Shown: piece by piece, positions 1 through 8,308 of the stretch
How the letters are laid out: every line of letters begins with the position of its first letter
Numbering within the stretch: position 1 is the first letter of the stretch
Assembly: GCF_900169485.1 (NCBI RefSeq)
Contig: NZ_LT821227.1
Coordinates: 682,001 to 746,000, forward strand
Source of the DNA: Phoenicibacter congonensis
GTDB lineage: Bacteria; Actinomycetota; Coriobacteriia; Coriobacteriales; Eggerthellaceae
Length of the DNA: 64,000 bases
Direction of reading: 5' to 3'
Made by a program: the position numbers and the translations under genes
The notes under the pieces: model-generated
What the model saw: only the letters and a program-made list of their open reading frames with translations
Databases searched by the model: none
Told to the model about the DNA's origin: nothing

Positions 1-403
1 CTTCTGCTGCGTCGAGATATTCAAATCCCAAATATTCTGCCATGAGATGAGCGGTTAGCCATTCTCCGCGGGAAATGATGTAGGGCGCAGAATCTGTTGG
101 AATCGTCTGACGAAGTAGGTAAAACTTTTCCTCGACTGGATATTTGAGTCCAAGATTGTTTTTAATCTCAAGATAGCGACTTTCAATGTCGTCTAACAAT
201 GCAGAATAGTCAACATGATAGTCGCGATGTGCAACAACTAGGCACAACAAATCTGTAACTTTGTTGTCGCCCTTAAAACGGCGGCCTGAAGCACTCACGC
301 AAACGAATTTGCGTCCTTCATCAGATTCGATGATTTTCTTGATTTTTTTAAACTGTTCGGAGTTTGCTGTGGAACTTCCTCCGAATTTTGTAATTTTCAG
401 CAT
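1..403 (-). CDS. lysC: Aspartate kinase, N-terminal part (cut by window edge)
   Basis: Phosphorylates aspartate, the first step toward lysine, threonine and methionine. About 134 residues are visible. The protein opens MLKITKFGGSS, the KFGGSS nucleotide-binding motif of the amino-acid kinase family. A later stretch, DSAPYIISRGEWLTAHLMA, matches the conserved S-x-GE-x-x-S/T-A-x-L-x-A region. The ATG at 401-403 is preceded on the minus strand by an AAAGGA ribosome site. The gene lies 38 bases downstream of homoserine dehydrogenase on the same strand, so the two are probably co-transcribed. The rest of the gene, including any ACT regulatory domain, is outside the window, so its allosteric class cannot be judged. 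Confidence 0.9.
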   Translation of the reverse strand, partial: MLKITKFGGSSTANSEQFKKIKKIIESDEGRKFVCVSASGRRFKGDNKVTDLLCLVVAHRDYHVDYSALLDDIESRYLEIKNNLGLKYPVEEKFYLLRQTIPTDSAPYIISRGEWLTAHLMAEYLGFEYLDAAE

Positions 404-441
404 TTTTTTGTTCGTCCTTTTGGGCAGTCTTTTTGCAAAAA

Positions 442-1590
442 TTATACTGTCTTCTGAATGCTGGCCATAAAGCTATTTGGGTCTTCTACCAGCAAATTCT
501 CGGCGATTTGGTGTGCTTCTGCAGGGTACTTCCCACCAATCTCAAAATAGCCAGGACGAATCATGATTGTTTGGCGTGGAAGAGAGTGCTCTGCTTTTGT
601 CCTGAACAGATATGTCGATGGCATGATGGTTTCATCAAATTCAAGCTCACGCGACAGGTCATAAACTGGGCGCTTGCCGTCTGCGCAGTCTATGATGTCT
701 TGCACAATTGCATTTGCAGTTGGTAAAGCACCAGCGCCGGCGCCAAAGAACTTGAGCTCACCGATTGTCTCTCCTGTGAGAGAGACGGTGTTGAAATAGC
801 CAGGAGTGTTTGCCTCTAGTGTGTTTTCTTCACAAAGCTGTGGTTCGACTGTCACGAAATATTTATCACCCTTAATTTGGCCTCTAGTTAGCATGCGAAC
901 GCGAAGTCCCAGCTCCTTGAAAACCTCAATGTCTTCAGCTGTCAAATTTCTAATGCCTGATGTTGGGATTTTATCGGTGCAAAGCGTGCTGAAAGCGATG
1001 CTTGCACTAATCATTGATTTTGCTTTAACGTCGTCACCATCGATGTCGGCAGAAGGGTTTGCTTCTGCATATCCTTTTTCTTGCGCAAGTTTGAGGGTTT
1101 CACTAAAATCGGCGTTCTCTTTTTCCATTTTGTCGATGATGAAGTTGGAAGTGCCGTTGATGATTCCAGAAAATTGCGTAATTTGATCGATTCTCTTCAC
1201 GCGCATGAGGTTGTGAATCCAAGGCACACCGCCGCCAGCTGTAGCTTCGAGAAAAAGCCCAACATTGTTGTCATTTGCAGCGTCAACAAACTCTTTCATA
1301 TATTTTGAAACTACTGCTTTATTTGAAGTGACAACATGCTTTCCAGCATTTAGCGCATCAAGAATGAAAGTGTGAGCAGGCTCTATTCCGCCCATTGACT
1401 CAACAACAAGATTGATTGTGTCGTCTTCTGTGATGTCTTCTATTTTGTCAGTAAAGCGATCGTCGCCTTCGCGAAAAATTTTATCGAGAATTCGAGTGAC
1501 TTTTAAATTTGAGCCTTTATCCATTCGATTGTCGATAATCTCCACTACGCCACCACCGACGGTGCCGCATCCCATCACAGCAATGTTCAT
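442..1590 (-). CDS. hom: Homoserine dehydrogenase
   Basis: Reduces aspartate semialdehyde to homoserine with NAD(P)H, the branch point to threonine and methionine. An N-terminal Rossmann fold is marked by GCGTVGGGV at residues 8-16. The catalytic domain follows, with the family motifs GTSNFI and GYAEANPSADIDGDD. I chose the ATG at 1590 over an upstream GTG at 1608 because GGAAAGAG sits directly before it. The protein is 382 residues, shorter than the 420-440 usual for homologues ending in an ACT domain. The roughly 80 C-terminal residues do not look like a standard ACT domain, so threonine feedback may be altered. It is followed by lysC and is divergent from the hydrolase at 1703. Confidence 0.92.
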   Translation of the reverse strand: MNIAVMGCGTVGGGVVEIIDNRMDKGSNLKVTRILDKIFREGDDRFTDKIEDITEDDTINLVVESMGGIEPAHTFILDALNAGKHVVTSNKAVVSKYMKEFVDAANDNNVGLFLEATAGGGVPWIHNLMRVKRIDQITQFSGIINGTSNFIIDKMEKENADFSETLKLAQEKGYAEANPSADIDGDDVKAKSMISASIAFSTLCTDKIPTSGIRNLTAEDIEVFKELGLRVRMLTRGQIKGDKYFVTVEPQLCEENTLEANTPGYFNTVSLTGETIGELKFFGAGAGALPTANAIVQDIIDCADGKRPVYDLSRELEFDETIMPSTYLFRTKAEHSLPRQTIMIRPGYFEIGGKYPAEAHQIAENLLVEDPNSFMASIQKTV

Positions 1591-1702
1591 TATTTTTTCT
1601 CTTTCCACTACGTTTTGAAAGGCTAATAATCCTAATAAATTTTACAGGTTATGCGAGGCTTCCGCCTGCTAATGCGTGTATGTAATATACTTTAATAGCT
1701 TC

Positions 1703-2503
1703 ATGAAACAAAGATTTGACATAAAACGCATGGACGTTGACGGGATTGACGTTGCCTACACTGCAATCGGAAGTGGCGACAAGTTCGCGGTCGTTTGCCA
1801 AGGGTGGGGAACCAGCTTTGGAGTTTATGAAATAATTGCCAATGCGATAACTGATGAATACACAACCATCCTTTTTGACTTTCCTGGTTTTGGGAACACG
1901 AAAGAGCCAAATGAAAGTTGGGATGTTTCGCAATATTCAAGTTTTTTTATTGATTTTCTTGAGGCGCTCGACATTAAAAAAGCTACGCTGATTGGCCATT
2001 CCTATGGTGGTCGCGTGATTTTAGAAATTGCAAGCAACGATGCCTACAAGCATCTCATACAAAAAATTGTTCTAATCGATTCGGCTGGCGTTATGCCAGA
2101 AAGATCTTCTCAATCGCAATTTAAAGTTAAATGGTTTAAAGCTTTTAAGAGCTTTGTCACGTGGGCGCCTGTGCACGCGCTTTTCCCTGATGTTATTGAT
2201 TATTGGATTTCAAAACAGGGAAGTGAAGATTACCGCAACGCAAGTGATGTAATGAAAGGTGCCCTTGTTAAGGCTGTTAACTATGATCAGCAACATTTGA
2301 TGCACAAGATTGATGCTGAAACGCTTCTGGTTTGGGGCGATGCCGACGATGCAACGCCTTTGCATGACGGCGAAATTATGGAGAAGAAAATCAAGAATTC
2401 AAGCCTTGTCGTGTTTGAAGGTTGTGGGCATTTTTCCTATGCCGAGCAACCGCAACGCTTTTCTTTAGTCCTTCACTCATTTTTGTGTGAGAAAGGAGAA
2501 TAG
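1703..2503 (+). CDS. Alpha/beta-fold hydrolase
   Basis: A serine hydrolase of the alpha/beta superfamily; the substrate is unknown. The nucleophile elbow GHSYGG lies near residue 99, the acid is probably in WGDADDATP, and the catalytic His is in GCGHFSYAEQP near the C-terminus. There is an oxyanion-type turn, GWGTSFG, near residue 34. No signal peptide is seen, so it is probably cytoplasmic. The start is uncertain: ATG at 1703 or at 1730, with no clear ribosome site for either. Its stop touches the ATG of the Mur ligase (TAGATG), implying translational coupling, so it may act in cell-wall metabolism, but that is inference from position only. Confidence 0.82.
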   Translation: MKQRFDIKRMDVDGIDVAYTAIGSGDKFAVVCQGWGTSFGVYEIIANAITDEYTTILFDFPGFGNTKEPNESWDVSQYSSFFIDFLEALDIKKATLIGHSYGGRVILEIASNDAYKHLIQKIVLIDSAGVMPERSSQSQFKVKWFKAFKSFVTWAPVHALFPDVIDYWISKQGSEDYRNASDVMKGALVKAVNYDQQHLMHKIDAETLLVWGDADDATPLHDGEIMEKKIKNSSLVVFEGCGHFSYAEQPQRFSLVLHSFLCEKGE

Positions 2504-4096
2504 ATGACCGATTTTATCCTCCTTGGCATCACGATTGCTCTTTCTGTTGCTCCTTTGGCGCTAGCAGCACGTTTTAATTTGCACATGTTACAGCTAAATG
2601 GCTATGTTAATTCTGAGCACTTCACCTGGCTTAACGAGAATTTCAAAAAACAGTGGTTATTGCTCGCTATTTGTGCAGCAGGAATTATGCAGATTGTTTT
2701 TATTTCTGTGTGGTTGTTAATTGTCTCGTGGCTGTTTTTACTGCTCACTTTTGTGATTTATCGTCTCATGAAAGAGATGTATGACAAAAAACCCCTCCAC
2801 TACACAACTCGTGCAAAACGCATGTTGGTAACCGACTCGATTTTTTGCTTAATCATTTCTGGCCTAACATACTGGATTTTAGGTCCGCTTGCCACTAGTG
2901 GCGCAATTTGTTTGTGTGTCGGACTACAGTTTGTTCTGGTTCCTTTTTCAAACACCGTTAATAGACCTGTCGAACATCTCGTTCGTGATTTCTACATCAA
3001 TCAGGCAAAAAAGCGCCTTCGCAGCTGTGAGAATCTAACGATTATTGGTGTCACCGGTTCCTATGGAAAAACGTCAATGAAGTTTTATTTACAAGAACTT
3101 CTATCTTCAAAATTCAATGTTTTGGTGACTCCCGAAAGCTACAACACGCCGATGGGAATCGTAAAAACGATTCGCGAAAGCCTCACTCCTGCTCATGACA
3201 TTTTCATTTGCGAGATGGGTGCTCGTTATGTTGGCGAAATCAAAGAGATTTGCGACATCGTTCATCCTCATCATGGCGTGATAACAGCTGTTGGACCAGC
3301 CCATTTAATGACCTTTGGCAGTCTTGACAACATTGCTAAAACAAAATTTGAGCTTGCCGATGCCCTGCCAGAAGACGGAAAGTTGTTCTTAAACTTTGAT
3401 TCTGAGCTGGTTGCAAAACAATTGTTCAAAAGAATTGATGAGAAAAAGCTAAATAATGTAGTAGCCTATTCTGCCGCTAACGGCAGTGAAGTTGATTATG
3501 TATCCTCAATTGAAAGCGTCACATGCGATGGCACCGATTTTTCTGTAACACAGGGGGGCAAAACGCTTGATTTTCACACACGCCTTGTTGGTTCTCACAA
3601 TGTGATAAACATCACTGGGGCAATTGCAGTGGCAACCGAAATGGGAGTTGATCCTCAAGAGCTTTGCTCGCAGGTCAGAAGGATTAAGAGTGTTCCTCAC
3701 AGGATGGAACTCAAGCGCCAAGGCCGCATTACAATTCTTGACGATGCCTTCAATTCAAACCCAGTCGGGTCTAAAGCGGCAGTTGAGACGCTTGCACTGT
3801 TTGATGGCATGAGGATTCTCATCACGCCTGGCATGGTTGAACTTGGCGACAAGGAAGATGATTACAATTTTGCTTTCGGAGGTTATGCGGCTAAGTGTTG
3901 TGATTGGATTGTTCTTGTCGGCGAAGAACACACGCGCCCGATTAAGAATGGCGCTTTACGCGAAGGTTTCGACGAAAACAAAATTAGAGTTTACAATACA
4001 TTTACCGAGGCAATAAATTTTGCCTATAAAATTGATTGCGATGGTAAACAAGCTTTCATTCTTCTTGAAAACGATTTGCCCGACAATTATTCTTAA
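2504..4096 (+). CDS. murF: MurF-like Mur ligase with N-terminal membrane region
   Basis: Probable UDP-MurNAc-tripeptide:D-Ala-D-Ala ligase, which finishes the cytoplasmic peptidoglycan precursor. The Mur ligase ATP loop GVTGSYGKTSMK is near residue 184, followed by the family motifs NTPMGI and EMGARYVGEIKE. FNSNPVGSKAA in the C-terminal domain is also typical. The first 150 residues contain several hydrophobic segments, so at 530 residues it is longer than soluble MurF (about 450) and is likely membrane-anchored. It is followed after 35 bases by ddl, which makes its D-Ala-D-Ala substrate, and this supports MurF over other Mur ligases. The start is coupled to the hydrolase stop. Confidence 0.85.
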   Translation: MTDFILLGITIALSVAPLALAARFNLHMLQLNGYVNSEHFTWLNENFKKQWLLLAICAAGIMQIVFISVWLLIVSWLFLLLTFVIYRLMKEMYDKKPLHYTTRAKRMLVTDSIFCLIISGLTYWILGPLATSGAICLCVGLQFVLVPFSNTVNRPVEHLVRDFYINQAKKRLRSCENLTIIGVTGSYGKTSMKFYLQELLSSKFNVLVTPESYNTPMGIVKTIRESLTPAHDIFICEMGARYVGEIKEICDIVHPHHGVITAVGPAHLMTFGSLDNIAKTKFELADALPEDGKLFLNFDSELVAKQLFKRIDEKKLNNVVAYSAANGSEVDYVSSIESVTCDGTDFSVTQGGKTLDFHTRLVGSHNVINITGAIAVATEMGVDPQELCSQVRRIKSVPHRMELKRQGRITILDDAFNSNPVGSKAAVETLALFDGMRILITPGMVELGDKEDDYNFAFGGYAAKCCDWIVLVGEEHTRPIKNGALREGFDENKIRVYNTFTEAINFAYKIDCDGKQAFILLENDLPDNYS

Positions 4097-4131
4097 ATTA
4101 CGTTTTCGCATAAACGGTTAAAGGAGCATTT

Positions 4132-5304
4132 TTGAAACGTCAAATTGCTTTTGTGTTCGGCGGCCCAAGTGTCGAACATGAGATTTCTATCATTACAGGT
4201 CTTCAAGCCTATCTCGCTTTTAACAATTCTGAGTTTGAGGCTTTTCCTTTATACATTTCAAAGGATAGTGAAATGTATGTGGGAGAGGGTCTCGACAAAA
4301 TTGAGAATTACAAGAACTTAAAGAGTGTTGTTGCTAATGCACAGCAGGTTATTCTAGTTAAAGATGGAAAGAAATCAAAACTTGTTGGATATCCCCAAAA
4401 GAAGTTCGGCAAAAATTTTGAGCGCGAAATTGACATGGCGTTTTTGTGTGTTCATGGCACAAATGTAGAAGATGGTAATTTGCAAGGTTATTTCCACACT
4501 TTGGATGTTCCAATTGTTGGGTGTGACGTGGAAAGCGCCGCCCTTGGAATGGATAAGTTCACGCAAAAAGCAGTTCTTGCAGAAGCCGGAGTTCCTGTTT
4601 TGCCTGCTAGGCGCTACACTTCTAAGGACTACCAAAACCTTGATGCATTAATCGAAAACATAAAAAAGAACTTCGAATTTCCTGTCATTGTTAAGCCTGT
4701 TAATTTGGGGAGCAGTGTTGGAATTTCTGTTGCAAAAGACGAGACTGAGCTCGTTCGCAGCCTTGATGATGCGTTTCTTTATGCTTCTGTGGTCCTGGTT
4801 GAGCGCGCAATTTCTCATCTTCGAGAGATTAATTGTTCGGTGTTAGGCGACATTGAGGAGGCTCGCGCATCAGAAATTGAAGAGCCAGTTGGAGCCGATG
4901 AAATTCTTTCCTATCAAGACAAATATATGAACAACCAAAAGGGTGGGTCTAAAGGGATGGCCAGCGTTTCGCGAAAAATTCCTGCAGAAGTGTCACCGGA
5001 GAAACGCGAAGAAATTCGCGATTTGGCTGTTCGTGCATTTAAGGCGCTTGGTTGCAATGGTGTTGCCCGCATTGACTTTATGATTGATGTTGACACTGAC
5101 GAACTCGTGTTTAACGAGATTAACACAATTCCTGGGTCGCTTAGTTTTTATTTGTGGGAACCACTCGGTGTTTCTTATGCAGAATTATTAAACATGATGG
5201 TTGATTTGGCTAACAAGCGCGAGCGCATCAAAAATTCGCTCACTTTCTCTTTTGACACTAATGTTCTAGACAGTGCATCTCTTGCAGGCGCAAAAGGAAA
5301 ATAG
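4132..5304 (+). CDS. ddl: D-alanine--D-alanine ligase
   Basis: Joins two D-alanines with ATP for the peptidoglycan stem peptide. ATP-grasp protein: FGGPSVEHEISI at residues 9-20 is the Ddl N-terminal signature, VKPVNLGSSVGIS is the ATP-binding segment, and FNEINTIPGS is the metal-binding C-terminal motif. The start is TTG at 4132, with AAAGGAGC eight bases upstream. The length of 390 residues is slightly longer than the usual 350-370. It is in an operon with murF upstream and aroB immediately downstream, where the reading frames meet or overlap depending on the aroB start chosen. Confidence 0.95.
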   Translation: MKRQIAFVFGGPSVEHEISIITGLQAYLAFNNSEFEAFPLYISKDSEMYVGEGLDKIENYKNLKSVVANAQQVILVKDGKKSKLVGYPQKKFGKNFEREIDMAFLCVHGTNVEDGNLQGYFHTLDVPIVGCDVESAALGMDKFTQKAVLAEAGVPVLPARRYTSKDYQNLDALIENIKKNFEFPVIVKPVNLGSSVGISVAKDETELVRSLDDAFLYASVVLVERAISHLREINCSVLGDIEEARASEIEEPVGADEILSYQDKYMNNQKGGSKGMASVSRKIPAEVSPEKREEIRDLAVRAFKALGCNGVARIDFMIDVDTDELVFNEINTIPGSLSFYLWEPLGVSYAELLNMMVDLANKRERIKNSLTFSFDTNVLDSASLAGAKGK

Positions 5305-5311
5305 TGGGCGT

Positions 5312-6421
5312 GTGCTTGACCCCATGATGACTTGGCAGGATAACATATTCGCAACAGTGCCTGTTAAAACTGATTCTGCATCATATGATGTTGTCATTGG
5401 TCGCAGTTTTGTTTGCAAACTTGATGATATTTTGCAAGACACAATTGCTAAACTAAATCTTAAACCAGTCGATAGGGTGTTTTTTGTTAGTGATTCCAAC
5501 GTCTGGGAGATTTATGCTGACAAAGTTGTGGCTGGCTTTAGTTATGACTTTGATTCATATGTGTTTCCCGCTGGTGAACAGTCGAAAAATCCTAAAACCC
5601 TTGTTGAGTGCCTCGAGAAGATGGCGCAATCTGGCTGCACGCGTGACTCTGTTGTAATCACTCTTGGTGGCGGCGTAGCTTGTGATCTTGGTGGTTTTGC
5701 TGCCGCAACCTACATGCGAGGAATTCGCGTTTTGCAAGTTCCAACAAGTCTGCTTGCAATGGTCGATGCATCGGTTGGGGGAAAAACAGCTGTCGATTTG
5801 AAAGCTGGCAAAAATCTTTTTGGGGCCTTTCACCAACCCATTGGCGTTGTTATAGATTTGAACGTTTTGTCTACTTTAAGCGATGATCAATTTAAAGACT
5901 CAGTTGGAGAGATTGTCAAGCATGCTATTCTAGCTGACCCAGAGCTATTTGAATTTTTGAACAACAACAAACTTGTTAAAAGCATGATTTCAACTGATGA
6001 TTTCGCACAAGTTGTTATGCGTAACGTGGAAATTAAGCGCGACGTTGTGAGCGCCGATGAGCATGAAGCAGGCATTCGTCAAACTCTGAACCTTGGCCAC
6101 ACGATTGGGCATGCAATTGAAGCTTCGAGCAATTTTTCCGTTGGGCATGGAACCTGCGTTGCGGCCGGGTTGTGTGTGCTCGTGCGTGCTTGTGCAAAAA
6201 ATGGACTCACTTCGTCAGATGTTGCCGAAAAGATAATTTCTTCATTTAATACTCAGGACCTCCCGACAACCACTGAAATCGACAAACAGACTCTTCTTAA
6301 ATTTATAAAGAATGATAAAAAGCGTCATAGCAACGCGGTTAATTTTGTTCTTGTCAACAACATTGGAAGTTGCTCAGTTAAGAAATTTACATTTGAGGAA
6401 ATTGACGAATTGCTGAGCTAA
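5312..6421 (+). CDS. aroB: 3-Dehydroquinate synthase
   Basis: Converts DAHP to 3-dehydroquinate in the shikimate pathway, using NAD+ and a divalent metal. Key motifs are GGGVACDLGGFAAATYMRG, then DASVGGKTAVD and KNLFGAFHQP, and a metal-binding HTIGHAIE followed by GHG. The open frame extends back into ddl (5273). A GTG at 5312 behind AAAGGAAA, or the ATG at 5324, are the plausible starts. It is the only shikimate gene in the window and probably shares the murF-ddl transcript, an unusual pairing. Confidence 0.93.
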   Translation: MLDPMMTWQDNIFATVPVKTDSASYDVVIGRSFVCKLDDILQDTIAKLNLKPVDRVFFVSDSNVWEIYADKVVAGFSYDFDSYVFPAGEQSKNPKTLVECLEKMAQSGCTRDSVVITLGGGVACDLGGFAAATYMRGIRVLQVPTSLLAMVDASVGGKTAVDLKAGKNLFGAFHQPIGVVIDLNVLSTLSDDQFKDSVGEIVKHAILADPELFEFLNNNKLVKSMISTDDFAQVVMRNVEIKRDVVSADEHEAGIRQTLNLGHTIGHAIEASSNFSVGHGTCVAAGLCVLVRACAKNGLTSSDVAEKIISSFNTQDLPTTTEIDKQTLLKFIKNDKKRHSNAVNFVLVNNIGSCSVKKFTFEEIDELLS

Positions 6422-6563
6422 GAAGCGAATTTAGAATCCTTCGGTCTTTTTTGTGTTTGTTTAATTTCGTTGATTTATTCTTTGTGTTATGCATAAAAAG
6501 ATTATTGGCATCTAGAGCATATAATCGCTCTTTGCAAAAACTATATTGCCCTGGGCGAAAATA

Positions 6564-6595
6564 GCGGATGTATCTCAATGGGTAAATGGTGGCGC
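6564..6595 (+). other. tRNA-like 5' fragment
   Basis: GCGGATGTATCTCAATGGG resembles the acceptor, D-stem and D-loop start of a tRNA-Gly. The similarity stops near 6595: there is no anticodon stem, T-arm, matching 3' acceptor strand or CCA, so it is not a working tRNA. It may be the remnant of a tRNA or an old recombination site, or chance. The terminator arm at 6797 begins with almost the same bases (GCGGATGTGTCT). The rest of the 428-base gap between aroB and thiM holds the TPP riboswitch described separately. Confidence 0.35.
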
Positions 6596-6673
6596 GTCTC
6601 TTTTCTCTTTTGATTTAGTTTTTCTGCATTTCCGTTTTCCCCTCGATTTTCTAAAGTGGGCATCCCGTGATGC

Positions 6674-6679
6674 TATAAT
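6674..6679 (+). promoter_or_regulatory. -10 box for thiM leader
   Basis: A perfect TATAAT sits just upstream of the TPP aptamer. The -35 region is poor (around 6647-6656, T-rich). It places transcription start near 6686, at the 5' edge of the riboswitch. Confidence 0.6.
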
Positions 6680-6683
6680 CGAG

Positions 6684-6778
6684 ATTGACAGGGGAGCTTG
6701 CCGAGACGCAGGCTGAGAGTTGACTGTAGAGTCTTGACCCTTTACCTGATTTGGATAATGCCAACGTAGGGATGTGCG
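6684..6778 (+). ncRNA. TPP riboswitch (THI box)
   Basis: Carries the THI-box core in order: GGGGAGC, GCAGGCTGAGAG, ACCCTTTACCTGATTTGG, then ATAATGCCAACGTAGGGA. The CTGAGA and ACCTGAT blocks bind the pyrimidine ring of thiamine pyrophosphate; the closing helix brings ACAGGGG and GTAGGGATGT together. It lies between a TATAAT box and an intrinsic terminator at 6798-6830, so high TPP should stop transcription before thiM-thiE-HAD. Confidence 0.95.
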
Positions 6779-6797
6779 CTCATATTTTGAATGAATG

Positions 6798-6830
6798 CGG
6801 ATGTGTCTATTTGGCGCATCCGTTTTTTTT
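6798..6830 (+). terminator. Riboswitch-controlled terminator
   Basis: An 8-bp stem of CGGATGTG with CGCATCCG (one G-U pair) is followed by eight T residues. It lies 20 bases after the TPP aptamer and before thiM, the position expected of the expression platform. Confidence 0.88.
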
Positions 6831-6849
6831 GTTTGGAAAGGAGCGCTAA

Positions 6850-7671
6850 ATGCTAAAAGAACGTTTTGATAACGTGCGTGAGATGAAACCTTTAGTTCAC
6901 AACATCACAAACTATGTGACAGTAAACGATGTCGCTAATGTGATTCTTGCCTGTGGAGCTAGCCCGATTATGTCTGACGAGCCAGATGATGTGGCTGACA
7001 TCACATCTATTTGCGGGGGGCTCAACATCAACATCGGCACTCTCCACAAATCGAGCATTGAAGCGATGAACATAGCTGGCAAAGTTGCAAATGAGCAAGG
7101 TCATCCCATTCTTCTGGATCCTGTTGGCGCAGGGGCATCGACTCTTCGCACAAACACTGCCGTTTCGCTAATGGAAGAACTTGACTTGTCGGTAATCCGC
7201 GGAAATATTTCAGAGATCAAGACATTGGCTCTTGGTAGCGGAACCACAAAGGGAGTTGATGCTGACATAGCTGATAAAGTGAGTGAAGATTCACTTGATG
7301 AAGCAGTAAAATTCGTTAAAGATTTTTCCAAGAACTCTGACGCGATTGTTGCTGTAACTGGCGAAATTGATTTAGTTAGCGATGGCAATCGCTGTTTTGT
7401 TATCAGAAACGGTAAGGCTGAGATGGGTCTAATCACAGGCACAGGTTGCCAACTTTCAGGAATGATGACCGCGTTTGTTGTTGCAAATCCTGATGCAAAA
7501 CTTGAAGCAGCAGCTGCCGCTGTTTGCGCTATGGGATTGGCTGGGGAAATTGCCTGGAATCGCATGGAAGAAGGCGATGGCAATTCAACCTATCGCAACA
7601 GAATCATCGATGCTATTTGCAACATGAATGGTGACACTCTTGAAAATGGAGCAAAGTTTGAAATTAGATAA
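6850..7671 (+). CDS. thiM: Hydroxyethylthiazole kinase
   Basis: Phosphorylates the thiazole alcohol (THZ) for thiamine salvage. Family motifs include HNITNYVTVNDVAN at the N-terminus, PIMSDEPDD, and NIGTL. The ribokinase-like active site is LITGTGCQLSGMMTAF, where the Cys is conserved in ThiM. Its 273 residues match the usual length. ATG at 6850 follows GGAAAGGAGCG. It is the first gene behind the TPP riboswitch, and its 3' end overlaps thiE. No thiG, thiS or thiC is present here, so the local pathway is salvage. Confidence 0.95.
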   Translation: MLKERFDNVREMKPLVHNITNYVTVNDVANVILACGASPIMSDEPDDVADITSICGGLNINIGTLHKSSIEAMNIAGKVANEQGHPILLDPVGAGASTLRTNTAVSLMEELDLSVIRGNISEIKTLALGSGTTKGVDADIADKVSEDSLDEAVKFVKDFSKNSDAIVAVTGEIDLVSDGNRCFVIRNGKAEMGLITGTGCQLSGMMTAFVVANPDAKLEAAAAAVCAMGLAGEIAWNRMEEGDGNSTYRNRIIDAICNMNGDTLENGAKFEIR

Positions 7672-8308
7672 AAAAGATCTTCTTCTTTACGCTGTAACAG
7701 ACCGTCACTGGCTTGGTGAAAACACATTGTGTGATGTTGTTAAACAAAGCCTTCTTGGCGGAGCGACTTTTGTGCAGCTTCGTGAGAAGGAGCTTGACTA
7801 CGAAAACTTTTTAGCCGAAGCAAAGTCATTAAAAGAACTTTGTTTGCAGTGTGGTGTTCCTTTTGTGATTAACGACAATGTAGATTTGGCAATCGAGATT
7901 GATGCCGATGGCGTGCATGTTGGACAAGACGACATGGAAGCAGGGGCTGTGCGTGAAAAGTTGGGCTCAGACAAGATTATCGGTGTTTCGGCACAAACTG
8001 TAAAAGAAGCTCTGCTTGCAGAAAAGCGAGGTGCTGACTATCTTGGAGTTGGTGCAGTGTTTCCCACAAATTCAAAAGACGATGCGCTTGAGGTTCCGTT
8101 CTCAGAGTTAAAGGCAATTTGTGATGCAGTGTCGATTCCCGTCGTCGCAATTGGTGGGATCACCCAAGATAACGTGTGTGAACTTGCAGGCTCCGGAATT
8201 GATGGGATAGCTGTCATTAGCGCTATCTTTGGACAAGAAGACATCAGGGCAGCAACCGAAAAACTGAAATCTTCTGTAATTGATTTGGTGGAAAATAATA
8301 ATGGTTAA
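7658..8308 (+). CDS. thiE: Thiamine-phosphate synthase
   Basis: Couples HMP-PP and thiazole phosphate to thiamine monophosphate. TIM-barrel signatures: LYAVTDRHWL at the N-terminus, FVQLREKELD, VPFVINDNVDLA, DGVHVGQDD, then GADYLGVGAVFPTNSK and IPVVAIGGI. I favour the TTG at 7658 because GGAG lies six bases upstream; upstream ATGs at 7628 and 7646 lie inside thiM. The overlap with thiM is short, and the next gene starts eight bases before its stop, so translation is probably coupled through all three. Confidence 0.94.
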   Translation: MKLDKKDLLLYAVTDRHWLGENTLCDVVKQSLLGGATFVQLREKELDYENFLAEAKSLKELCLQCGVPFVINDNVDLAIEIDADGVHVGQDDMEAGAVREKLGSDKIIGVSAQTVKEALLAEKRGADYLGVGAVFPTNSKDDALEVPFSELKAICDAVSIPVVAIGGITQDNVCELAGSGIDGIAVISAIFGQEDIRAATEKLKSSVIDLVENNNG

